Source of the DNA: Chromatiales bacterium
Lineage (GTDB): Bacteria > Pseudomonadota > Gammaproteobacteria > Steroidobacterales > GCA-2729495
Direction of reading: 5' to 3'
Length of the DNA stretch: 64,000 nucleotides
NCBI GenBank assembly: GCA_024234935.1
Contig: JACKNI010000001.1
Coordinates: forward strand, 558,001 to 622,000
Numbering within the stretch: position 1 is the stretch's first letter; each line of letters opens with the position of its first letter. Positions 43,256 through 49,944 of the stretch are shown in pieces. The notes below the pieces were generated by a model, which saw only the letters and a list, made by a program, of their open reading frames with translations, was not told the DNA's origin and did no database searches. Position numbers and translations under genes: made by a program.

Positions 43256-44542
43256 ATGGCTGGAAACCTCACCAAGACCGCTATAGAACGCCTAGCAGCG
43301 CCTGAGAGCGGCTATCTGCTCATCTGGGACCCTGACCTAAAGGGCTTCGGCCTTCGCGTCACCGCCAACGGAGCGAAGTCCTGGATCTTGCAAACCCGTA
43401 TCAAGGGCCGCTCTCGCCGGTTAACCATTGGGCGCTTCCCCGGTGTGACCCCAGAGGTTGCCCGCAAACAGGCCCAGAAGCTCATTGGACAGGTAGCTAA
43501 CGATGGCGATCCAGTGGCCGAGAGGTCCCGCCGGAAGGTCGCGAGCATCACCCTAGAGCAGGCATTCATCGAATACACCGAGACCCGGCGGCGGAAGAAA
43601 GACGGCAAACCCCTGAAAGCCAGAACCCGCGCCGACATGCTCAGCGCGATGAGTGAAGCTTTCGAGGACTGGAAGACGCGCCCCTTAGCCGGCATTACGC
43701 GAGACATGGTGCAGAAGCGCTACCAGCTTCGTGTACAGGCATCGGTAGCCCGAACCAATCTGGCGTTCCGGTATCTGCGGGCGGTTTTGAATTACGCGAT
43801 TGCTGCGTATAGGGACTCCGAGGGGCGGCCCGTATTGATGGACAACCCCGTGCGTGTTTTATCGGAGGCCAGCAAGTGGCACGGTCTCAAGGCTAAGACT
43901 TCGGTGCTGTCGCCCGACGACCTAAAGACTTGGGTACCTGCCGTACTGGCGCTAGCCGATACACCAGACCGCCCAGCCGGTAAGGGCAAGCAGATTCCAC
44001 GCCTGCGGCATGGTGAAGTTTTCCGGGACCTGTTGCTGTTTCTGGCATTAACCGGGTGTAGACGCGGCGAAGCCATGCAACTCCGCGTTCAGGACGTGGA
44101 CCTTGAAGGCGGGACTCTGACGTTTCCGGACACCAAGAACCGCCAGGATCACCGCCTGCCCCTCACGCCATATCTCCGCAAACTGCTCGAACAGCGTATC
44201 CGTCAGGGCAAAGGTAAGGCGCTGGTGTTCTCCTCCCCTTTCGATGGTGCCCCGACAAGGAACCTGCGTCACGCCCTCGCACGGGTGCGGACAGCGACGG
44301 GTCTCACGTTCTCCCCTCACGATCTGCGCCGGTTAACAGCCAGTTCACTTGAGCGCCTAGCGGTACCCGTCTATACGATCAAAGCTGTACTCAACCACCT
44401 ACCTGGCGCTAATGACGTAACCGGCGGTTACGTGCAGGTTGACGAAGCAATGAAACTGGATGCCCTAACTAAATTGCAGGGCTTTCTCTTAGGCTTTGCA
44501 CTAAAGGGAAAGAAGGTTGTTCCATTGAGGGAAGCGCAGTGA
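43256..44542 (+). CDS. int: Tyrosine-type site-specific integrase (DUF4102 arm-binding type)
   Basis: A 428-residue integrase. The N-terminal DUF4102 domain (WDPDLKGFGLRVTANGAKSW, GRSRRLTIGRFPGV) is followed by a core-binding domain and the catalytic domain. The catalytic set is present: Arg in TGCRRGEA (about residue 267), Lys in the KNRQDHRL turn, HDLRR (about 354), the His of LNHLP (about 380) and Tyr in GGYVQVD (about 391). The ATG at 43256 has a good GGGAGG 6 nt upstream; an earlier in-frame start would cover the arm sites. It catalyses integration into and excision from tRNA-Lys. Confidence 0.95.
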   Translation: MAGNLTKTAIERLAAPESGYLLIWDPDLKGFGLRVTANGAKSWILQTRIKGRSRRLTIGRFPGVTPEVARKQAQKLIGQVANDGDPVAERSRRKVASITLEQAFIEYTETRRRKKDGKPLKARTRADMLSAMSEAFEDWKTRPLAGITRDMVQKRYQLRVQASVARTNLAFRYLRAVLNYAIAAYRDSEGRPVLMDNPVRVLSEASKWHGLKAKTSVLSPDDLKTWVPAVLALADTPDRPAGKGKQIPRLRHGEVFRDLLLFLALTGCRRGEAMQLRVQDVDLEGGTLTFPDTKNRQDHRLPLTPYLRKLLEQRIRQGKGKALVFSSPFDGAPTRNLRHALARVRTATGLTFSPHDLRRLTASSLERLAVPVYTIKAVLNHLPGANDVTGGYVQVDEAMKLDALTKLQGFLLGFALKGKKVVPLREAQ

Positions 44543-45096
44543 AAAAAGCTCTCAATGACTACCGCGTAGATACGCGTTGGCACAACAATGTCGTCGAGCA
44601 TCTTCAATGCTTCCTGGACACGGCCCACAAAACCTTCGCAAAAGATCCTGATGGGCTGAAGTGGATCGAGGCAGCCATACCTACAGCCCACCATGCTCTG
44701 ATTGGTTATGCGAGGGGCGAAATGAGTATTGAAGAAACTCTATCCGTAGTTAACAAGCTTGCGCAGCCATGTCCACCGTCAGCGCGTATCTTGCTTCTAG
44801 GCATCACCGCCGATCGTGCCCTGGAAACAAAGCAGCGAAAACTGGGTGAATCGAAGCCACTGATCCCTCGATGGCTGCGAGCCATGTGCGGCGAGTTCGT
44901 AGAAAAAGGCATGGCCGAAGGTGGGCTGTCGCGTGAGGATTCGATAGACAGCGTACTGCAACTGCTGAACAAGTGGGACTTAATCGACCTGCTTTCGCGA
45001 CAACCCAAGGAATCAACGCTTCAGGAATGGCATCGGGAATGGAAGAAATCCAACGGGGTGCCAATGAAGCGCGGTCGCCCCCGGAAATGTCAGTAG
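44539..45096 (+). CDS. Uncharacterized protein translated with the integrase
   Basis: A 185-residue, mostly alpha-helical protein beginning at GTG 44539, which overlaps the integrase stop (GTGA). No family is recognised. The C-terminus is basic and ends with MKRGRPRK, an AT-hook-like sequence (GRP core), so DNA binding is possible. Tight coupling to int suggests a part in integration or excision, or in controlling the integrase. Confidence 0.6.
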   Translation: MKKALNDYRVDTRWHNNVVEHLQCFLDTAHKTFAKDPDGLKWIEAAIPTAHHALIGYARGEMSIEETLSVVNKLAQPCPPSARILLLGITADRALETKQRKLGESKPLIPRWLRAMCGEFVEKGMAEGGLSREDSIDSVLQLLNKWDLIDLLSRQPKESTLQEWHREWKKSNGVPMKRGRPRKCQ

Positions 45097-45184
45097 AGGT
45101 AGCGCATTTCCGATTTAATTAGAGTTCATCTACCTGCAATCTGGGTGAAACGGTTCGATGTCCGAATCGATGGAGTACCGCCCG

Positions 45185-45415
45185 ATGCAGACGAATCTCA
45201 CCCTCGCCGACCTTCAAGCTGATCCTGAGCGGTTACTGACAGACACCGAGGCTGCTCCCTTCCGTGGTGGCACTACCGCAACCTTGGCCCGAGACCGTTG
45301 GGCCAATACAGGGATACCGTTTCTTAAACTGGGCCGCAAGGTCGCCTACCGTGCTGGTGACATCTTGGCATGGGTTCAGACACGGCGCGTCGAAACTCAT
45401 CAGCAGGCCGCCTGA
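45185..45415 (+). CDS. AlpA/excisionase-like helix-turn-helix protein
   Basis: A 76-residue protein of the MerR-like excisionase (AlpA) type. LLTDTEAAPFRGGTTATLARDRW is the helix-turn-helix, GIPFLKLGRKVAYRAGDILAWVQTR the wing and final helix. Such proteins act as excisionases or as activators of integrase in P4-type islands. Start at the ATG at 45185 with GGAG 9 nt upstream; the ATG at 45158 is an alternative. Confidence 0.8.
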   Translation: MQTNLTLADLQADPERLLTDTEAAPFRGGTTATLARDRWANTGIPFLKLGRKVAYRAGDILAWVQTRRVETHQQAA

Positions 45416-45423
45416 TAACCCCC

Positions 45424-45564
45424 ATGAAAAAGGCCGCGCACCGAACCTTAAGGGTCGGCCTGCTGCTAGACCATGGTGGCATCTGGAAAGGCGCTCCTAT
45501 GCGAGATGGTGAAGCTCTGGTGCGACGTTACCCGATGACGGCCGATCGGACGGTGCAGGCATGA
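45424..45564 (+). CDS. Small uncharacterized protein
   Basis: A possible 46-residue product, MKKAAHRTLRVGLLLDHGG at the start. It starts 8 bp after the AlpA-like gene, and its stop overlaps the next start (ATGA). Coupling is the main reason to list it. It has no recognisable domain, and its ribosome site is weak. Confidence 0.35.
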   Translation: MKKAAHRTLRVGLLLDHGGIWKGAPMRDGEALVRRYPMTADRTVQA

Positions 45565-45734
45565 GCGCCCACATCCTGCAATTTCGCCAGCGATCAGGTC
45601 CGACCTGTACACGGTGCGGGGTTCACTTCCGGCCGGCCCGGCCTGAGCACCTGTTCTGCCACCAGTGTTACCGATGGGCGCGTGCCTGGCTCGGTATTGC
45701 ACAGGCCCGAAGCGCGCCGCGGGGCGAGCAATGA
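45561..45734 (+). CDS. 57-residue zinc-ribbon microprotein
   Basis: A 57-residue protein, MSAHILQFRQRSGPTCTRCG at its start, with CTRCG and FCHQC forming a CxxC-x13-CxxC zinc ribbon. The rest is basic with several Trp. Zinc ribbons of this size bind nucleic acid or act as small adaptors. Start overlaps the preceding stop (ATGA). It lies 39 bp before the replication-type gene. Confidence 0.6.
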   Translation: MSAHILQFRQRSGPTCTRCGVHFRPARPEHLFCHQCYRWARAWLGIAQARSAPRGEQ

Positions 45735-45773
45735 GCGCTGTCGATATGGCATACGCAGTAGGGGTGCAGGGCC

Positions 45774-46610
45774 ATGTCTAACCGGTCCAAGGCAAAGGGC
45801 AGGTCAGAGAGCGGCAGCTATACCAATCTGCCACACGCTTTTCTGCAGCACCCGAACTGGCTCGAAGCCAGCCCGGCTGCCGTCAAGTTGTTCATGTATC
45901 TGGCGGGGCAGTATCGCGGCCATAACAACGGCGATTTGTCCTGCTCATTCACGACGATGAGAGCTATCGGCTGGAAGAGCAATGCCACGCTGGCCCGTGC
46001 TATCGATGAGCTACTGGCTCGGCAGTTTATCGTTCGCACACGACGCGGTGCGAAGAAGGGGAAGTGCCATTTGTTCGCGCTGACTCTCAGGCCGATCAAC
46101 GACAGCGACAAGCTCGACCATGACGTTACGCCCAGCAACATCGCGGGCAACGAGTGGAAGCGTGGACCAGACCCCGAACTTTGGGCAGTTTTCCAATCCC
46201 GTAGGCGGGACCGAATAGACCGTATACGGGACCATGTAGACCACATACGGGACCAATCAACCAATTCAGTCCCGCATACGGTCCAGCCAGAAGGTATTTC
46301 GACGACTTTTCAATCCCGTATACGGTCAACTAGTAGTAATACCAGGTCAGGTGCTTGCGATAGGGCTGATTCCCTGCCACCTGAATCTGATGATCTGGGT
46401 CTTAAAACAGCGGGCGGGTCGAATCTGCATTCGCTATCCGCCCTCGAAAGGTCCGCATCCAAAAGACTGCCGACACTCTCGCCAAATGCCCGCCTTGCAA
46501 AGATAGCTAGGGCTGCCGAGCTATGGTCAGACAAGGACAACGAGAGCCTGGCTAAGCTCTCAGGCACCACGCTCGAAGAAGTGCAGCAGTGGCGAGCGAC
46601 AACTGCATGA
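45774..46610 (+). CDS. Winged-helix replication-initiator-like protein with embedded origin-like boxes
   Basis: A 278-residue protein. Residues 1-105 are a winged-helix domain of the kind found in phage and island replication proteins: NLPHAFLQHPNWLEASPAAVKLFMYLAGQYRG, CSFTTMRAIGWKSNATLARAIDELL, FIVRTRRGAKKG. The middle (about 140-190) is low complexity, with 7-residue repeats (RDRI-DRIRDH-VDHIRDQ) that mirror the 21-bp DNA repeats. The C-terminus is helical. Lambda O likewise carries its origin within its own gene. A regulator role is the alternative. Its stop overlaps the next gene start (ATGA). Confidence 0.7.
   Translation: MSNRSKAKGRSESGSYTNLPHAFLQHPNWLEASPAAVKLFMYLAGQYRGHNNGDLSCSFTTMRAIGWKSNATLARAIDELLARQFIVRTRRGAKKGKCHLFALTLRPINDSDKLDHDVTPSNIAGNEWKRGPDPELWAVFQSRRRDRIDRIRDHVDHIRDQSTNSVPHTVQPEGISTTFQSRIRSTSSNTRSGACDRADSLPPESDDLGLKTAGGSNLHSLSALERSASKRLPTLSPNARLAKIARAAELWSDKDNESLAKLSGTTLEEVQQWRATTA
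46199..46325 (+). repeat. Five CCGTATACGG-type boxes within the replication-type gene
   Basis: The palindromic decamer CCGTATACGG or a close variant begins at 46199, 46220, 46241, 46272 and 46316. Spacings are 21, 21, 31 and 44 bp, close to whole helical turns. The first three boxes lie in 21-bp direct repeats with cGGGACC ends; the last two read as the opposite orientation of the longer motif (GTCCCG-CATACGGTCC and TCCCGTATACGGTC). This resembles initiator iterons. Confidence 0.7.
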
Positions 46611-46810
46611 GGAGCATCGGCGGACAGCTCGACTACTCAGCCCTGGCGAACCTGCACCGGCCAGACGATCCCGAAACACTCAGCCGAGAGGCTCACTCGC
46701 TTGCTGCCCTCGGATTCAAGTCACGCGACATTGCCGACGCGCTGAACCTGGCACCGGCTGCTGTTGCGTTCCTGCTCAACCCAAAGGAGAAACGACATGG
46801 CCAAACGTAA
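46607..46810 (+). CDS. Small helix-turn-helix-like protein
   Basis: A 67-residue protein from the ATG at 46607, which overlaps the preceding stop (ATGA). AHSLAALGFKSRDIADALNLAPAAVAFLLN looks like a helix-turn-helix of the sigma-factor-region-4/LuxR kind. A GTG at 46589 would add six residues. It may regulate the island. It ends 14 bp into the next gene. Confidence 0.5.
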   Translation: MRSIGGQLDYSALANLHRPDDPETLSREAHSLAALGFKSRDIADALNLAPAAVAFLLNPKEKRHGQT

Positions 46811-47027
46811 AGCCTTCCCCCGCAACCCGCTTGTCTGCGATCGCCCAACCGACTCTCTGGACTACTGCGCTGCTGTCATTGACTACGTTGCCCACTCTGC
46901 CAGCGAGAACCTGCCCAGTGACAGCCATGAGTTCGGGCAGTTCCTGGTGCTGATGGCAGTTCGGGATGCGCTGCGCTTCGAAGTTGAGAGAGTGGGGCCA
47001 CGTGGCAGCGCGGGTGGTGGGCTTTGA
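46797..47027 (+). CDS. Uncharacterized small protein
   Basis: A 76-residue protein beginning MAKRKAFPRNP. AAAG-GAGA upstream (46781-46790 region, AAAGGAGAAACGAC) is a good ribosome site. The middle is an amphipathic helix (FLVLMAVRDALRFEVERVG). No family recognised. Confidence 0.55.
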   Translation: MAKRKAFPRNPLVCDRPTDSLDYCAAVIDYVAHSASENLPSDSHEFGQFLVLMAVRDALRFEVERVGPRGSAGGGL

Positions 47028-47073
47028 TGCATGGGAACACGGTTCAACATTTTATTGAAAGGAAGGAGACAGC

Positions 47074-47418
47074 ATGACTACCCGTAGTGAATATTTGGCT
47101 GATCTGGATACGGCAGCCGAAACCATTGGCCGGTCCCTGAGTGGGCTTAGGGCTGAGCGCGCGGCCAGGCTCGATCAGGCCCGAGTGTGCCCGCTGCATG
47201 AGATTGAAGCACTCCATGACGCCGAGGATCGTTTTGACTACCTGGTGCTGGGGCTACTGGAAGCGCATGGGCTGAGTGATCTTCTGATCGGCCATCGGCT
47301 GCCAGCGGCTGACCTAACGGGTACCGCGATACTCGAAGTCGGCGGCACGCTTCTAGCCAAAGTCGATCAACAACTGGCAGCAATGGTGACACGCCAAACA
47401 CAGCGGAGGACAGCATGA
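47074..47418 (+). CDS. Uncharacterized helical protein
   Basis: A 114-residue helical protein with a very strong GGAAGGAG ribosome site 7 bp before the ATG, so it is likely well expressed. The N-terminal half is coiled-coil-like (ADLDTAAETIGRSLSGLRAERAARL). No family recognised. Its stop overlaps the start of the next gene (ATGA). Confidence 0.6.
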   Translation: MTTRSEYLADLDTAAETIGRSLSGLRAERAARLDQARVCPLHEIEALHDAEDRFDYLVLGLLEAHGLSDLLIGHRLPAADLTGTAILEVGGTLLAKVDQQLAAMVTRQTQRRTA

Positions 47419-48023
47419 AAGGCGAAGTAACAGAACGGACGGCGCTGGAAGATCGTGTGGCTACGGCTAAGGCCGCGTATCGCGTTGCGGCTGCTGAAGC
47501 GGCAGCTGGTAATGCCGAGGCCAAACGACGTATGCCGGACCTATGGCAGGCCATCGGTAGTGCGACAGGCGCGCTACGAGACTTCGACGCCATAGGCGAT
47601 GAACGACTCCGCCTTGAGCGTGAACAGGAGGCGGCAAGTCAGTTACGTCAGGAGGTGGACACCATAGCCACCAGTCTGGCTGCAGTGGATGAGGTGGCGG
47701 CATTGGCGGTTGTCCTGGCCGATCAGGTTAAGCAGATCGCGTCCACCCTGAACAAAGCCAAGGATGCCCGGGACTTGGCGGCAGCCGGTATGGACTCTGC
47801 CCCGGAGCGAGACTACGAGGCGTTCGTTTATCTGCTTTCCCGGTTTGAGACTGGTCTTGCGGCAATGTTGGGCCAGTCAATTGAGGAAATGTATTACATC
47901 AACATCTCGGCTGAGACCCAGTTGCAGCGTTCAGATACGCCATGGGCGGAAAGTGTGGCATTGCGGTGTGAGGCCGCAGCGAAAATGTTACAGGCACGTT
48001 TGACGCCAAAGGAGGCGGCATGA
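47415..48023 (+). CDS. Uncharacterized coiled-coil protein
   Basis: A 202-residue, Ala/Glu-rich helical protein. Residues about 20-125 are predicted coiled coil (LRLEREQEAASQLRQEVDTIATSL). Cysteines are nearly absent and there is no signal peptide, so it is likely cytoplasmic and oligomeric. It is coupled to both neighbours by ATGA overlaps. Confidence 0.6.
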   Translation: MKGEVTERTALEDRVATAKAAYRVAAAEAAAGNAEAKRRMPDLWQAIGSATGALRDFDAIGDERLRLEREQEAASQLRQEVDTIATSLAAVDEVAALAVVLADQVKQIASTLNKAKDARDLAAAGMDSAPERDYEAFVYLLSRFETGLAAMLGQSIEEMYYINISAETQLQRSDTPWAESVALRCEAAAKMLQARLTPKEAA

Positions 48024-48526
48024 ATACCACCAACACTCAATCACCAGACGCGGATTCGGATCTGTCAGTGCTCTACCCGACCATGTCACAACCGATTGAA
48101 TCCAACGAACCGATGTATAGCGCCGGGAAGGACTACGGCCCAGCTCTGCGCGATAGCATGGATGAAGTGTGCGCCCATGTTGGCTTTGGCGTGGATGACC
48201 GGGAGGGCTACCTGCAGGATGTGGCAACGACGTTCCGTGAATTGGGCATCTCACCGGCTGACGCTGCCCCCCTGCATGATTTGATCGTCGGTGGACTCAA
48301 GAAGCCAACCTCACCAGATCAGATCAATGCGTGGAATCGAGAAATCGAGCGGGACGGCAAATATGGCTTCGGTGAAAAGGAGTACACCCGCCGCCTAGAT
48401 CTGGTACGTGACTACCTCACCCGCCGCCTATTTCTTCGGGACATTCTGACCGACACAGGGATGGGCAGCCATCCAAAGGTCGTGATGGCCCTGCTGAAGC
48501 AAGCCTATTCCCTGCCCAGGAAGTGA
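48020..48526 (+). CDS. Protein with a phage-scaffold-like C-terminus
   Basis: A 168-residue acidic protein. The last 75 residues (YTRRLDLVRDYLTRRLFLRDILTDTGMGSHPKVVMALLKQAYSL region) follow the pattern I recall from the C-termini of phage capsid scaffold or head proteins: a long helix, then TGxGxHP and a helix ending in a K/R-rich tail. The N-terminal 45 residues look disordered. If correct it may act on a helper phage capsid. Other readings are possible because the match rests on recall only. Confidence 0.4.
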   Translation: MNTTNTQSPDADSDLSVLYPTMSQPIESNEPMYSAGKDYGPALRDSMDEVCAHVGFGVDDREGYLQDVATTFRELGISPADAAPLHDLIVGGLKKPTSPDQINAWNREIERDGKYGFGEKEYTRRLDLVRDYLTRRLFLRDILTDTGMGSHPKVVMALLKQAYSLPRK

Positions 48527-48533
48527 GGCCGTC

Positions 48534-48839
48534 ATGCCCGCTGACCGTCACGAAACTGCTCAGTCCGTTACCGGAAACGCCATGCATGGCAACGATTCTG
48601 GTGAGGACAAACAATTAGCCGTCGGATCGCCCGTGCGCGTGGGGCGACTGGAAACATTAATCTCATTGCGAGCAGAAGCGGCTCGGCTATACCGCGAAGC
48701 ACGTAGGCGGGAGGGACGGTATCCAGATGCTTTGACGGCGCAACGGCTTGCCGCAGTTCTGGGCTCAGTTCGTGGCTATATCGAACTGACGGAGCTTGAG
48801 GCGCGTATGACTGCCATGGAGCAGAGAAACGATCGATGA
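48534..48839 (+). CDS. Small helical protein of a type seen near phage packaging genes
   Basis: A 101-residue protein. RVGRLETLISLRAEAARLYREARRREGRYPDAL followed by RGYIELTELEARMTAMEQRND resembles short helical proteins often next to phage terminase genes. No terminase is present here. The ATG at 48534 lies 7 bp after the preceding stop; the stop overlaps the next start (ATGA). Confidence 0.5.
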   Translation: MPADRHETAQSVTGNAMHGNDSGEDKQLAVGSPVRVGRLETLISLRAEAARLYREARRREGRYPDALTAQRLAAVLGSVRGYIELTELEARMTAMEQRNDR

Positions 48840-49225
48840 GCACGCATCTCAGGGCGCGTATGCGCCGATTGGAAACGCGAGTGCCACCTGTTCAAGAAGC
48901 CACTTTGTACGATTACATAGCGGCCGCAATGGATCAGGAGTACAGCGAGCAATTCACTGCGGATCTTAATGCTGGCCGAATAGCTGAGGGTGCGAGCGGT
49001 TGGTACCTACGGCATATAGCCAAGCATGACCCCACCATCGGTATGTTTCATTGGGTTGATCCGATAACTGGCGAGTCCTGGTCATGGCCCATGGGCGCAC
49101 GAGACCCCCGCCCTGAGAAATATCGGACTTACGAGCTGCGCGACCGATCAGAGCCATTGCCGACATTTGTGGCAGGCCAATCCAAAAAGCGGCCTAGCTG
49201 CCACGCAGAGAACCACGACCCGTAA
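48836..49225 (+). CDS. Uncharacterized protein, last of the plus-strand train
   Basis: A 129-residue protein starting with the basic MSTHLRARMRRLETR. The centre contains WYLRHIAKHDPTIGMFHWVDPITGESWSWP, rich in aromatic and His residues. No family is recognised. It starts in the preceding stop codon (ATGA) and ends before the converging membrane-protein gene. Confidence 0.5.
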   Translation: MSTHLRARMRRLETRVPPVQEATLYDYIAAAMDQEYSEQFTADLNAGRIAEGASGWYLRHIAKHDPTIGMFHWVDPITGESWSWPMGARDPRPEKYRTYELRDRSEPLPTFVAGQSKKRPSCHAENHDP

Positions 49226-49252
49226 GACTGAATGCAAGGAAGGTAAACGAGC

Positions 49253-49723
49253 TTAGCAAAGGATCTCAAAAGCCCCGAGAATTACGCCAACTACAAAAGC
49301 CGCCTGACCTACCCAGCCCACCCACTCTGCTCGTTCACCCCAGTCGGGCACGGGCTTTGCGGAGGTACCGCACTCCTTGACGGTGAGTTGATTGTTGGCA
49401 AAGCCGAGCATCCGCCGACGGACGTCCATATGTATTGCATACCACGCGCTTCGCAAGAACCGAAGCGAAACGCCGGTGCAAACGAGTCCGATACAGAATG
49501 ACAGCAGGGCCAAACTGCCACTTCGATCGGCACCGCCACCCATGTAGGCCAACATAGCCGCAGCACCACCGCCGTTCGTCAAGAATGTAGTTTGTGCAAT
49601 CTTGGCGTCGATCTCGGACAAGCGATCAAGGGAATCCACAGACTGCGTCTGGAGCAAGTCGAGCAGGCGGTTTGCTCGCTCTGGGTCAAGATCCGAATAC
49701 CGTTCCGGCATCTGGGCGTCCAT
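49253..49723 (-). CDS. Small membrane protein, possible island cargo
   Basis: A 156-residue protein transcribed opposite to the rest of the island. An amphipathic N-terminal region (ERANRLLDLLQTQSVDSLDRLSEIDAKIAQT) is followed by hydrophobic segments at about 48-64, 70-91 (LALLSFCIGLVCTGVSLRFL) and 133-155 (WVGWVGQAAFVVGVILGAFEI). Location beside attR, own strand and membrane topology fit a cargo such as a superinfection-exclusion protein, but there is no direct evidence. An ATG four codons downstream is an alternative start. Confidence 0.55.
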   Translation of the reverse strand: MDAQMPERYSDLDPERANRLLDLLQTQSVDSLDRLSEIDAKIAQTTFLTNGGGAAAMLAYMGGGADRSGSLALLSFCIGLVCTGVSLRFLRSAWYAIHMDVRRRMLGFANNQLTVKECGTSAKPVPDWGERAEWVGWVGQAAFVVGVILGAFEILC

Positions 49724-49761
49724 CGCTCTTGCCTCCGAGGGACTGTGGTTTTGGTTGCAAC

Positions 49762-49781
49762 GCTTACACCGTGCTTACACG
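49762..49781 (+). promoter_or_regulatory. Right arm-type sites for the integrase
   Basis: GCTTACACC at 49762-49770 and GCTTACACG at 49773-49781 repeat the left pair with the same 11-bp spacing and the same orientation, 43 bp from attR. This is the pattern expected of arm-type integrase sites flanking core sites. Confidence 0.55.
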
Positions 49782-49823
49782 GCAAAAGTAGCCAAGCGAC
49801 AAGGCCCGTAACTCATTGATTTA

Positions 49824-49873
49824 TTGGTGGGCCGTGATGGACTCGAACCATCGACCAACGGATTAAAAGTCCG
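49824..49873 (-). repeat. attR: 50-bp direct repeat within tRNA-Lys
   Basis: Identical to 43036-43085. The identity stops at the anticodon arm (CCGATG here, CCGTTT at attL). Integration therefore replaced the tRNA 3' part and left a complete gene. Confidence 0.93.
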
Positions 49874-49900
49874 ATGCTCTACCACCTGAGCTAACGGCCC
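49825..49900 (-). tRNA. tRNA-Lys (anticodon TTT), reconstituted by the element
   Basis: The minus strand gives GGGCCGT/ACGGCCC acceptor stem, D arm AGCTCAGGTGGTAGAGC, anticodon loop CTTTTAA, T arm GGTTCGAGTCC and encoded CCA at 49825-49827. Bases 49825-49873 come from the element side of the 50-bp repeat, and the remainder is host. Confidence 0.97.
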
Positions 49901-49944
49901 ATATCGGGTATCGGGTGCCGCGAGGGCTTTGGACGCGCGGCATT

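Larger units (their letters stand above)
43036..49873. mobile_element. 6.8-kb integrative element in tRNA-Lys(TTT)
   Basis: Bounded by 50-bp direct repeats (43036-43085 and 49824-49873) that contain the 3' part of tRNA-Lys. It carries a tyrosine integrase at the left end reading inward, an AlpA-like regulator, a replication-type winged-helix protein, and about ten small genes mostly on the plus strand, with one minus-strand membrane protein at the right end. There are no relaxase, type IV secretion, terminase, portal or tail genes. It is best described as a small satellite or mobilizable island; whether it is a phage satellite is an inference. Confidence 0.88.

Noticed and set aside
45731..45781. 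16-codon frame MSAVDMAYAVG between the zinc ribbon and replication genes
   Set aside because: Too short to support, though its start overlaps the preceding stop; chance overlap is likely.
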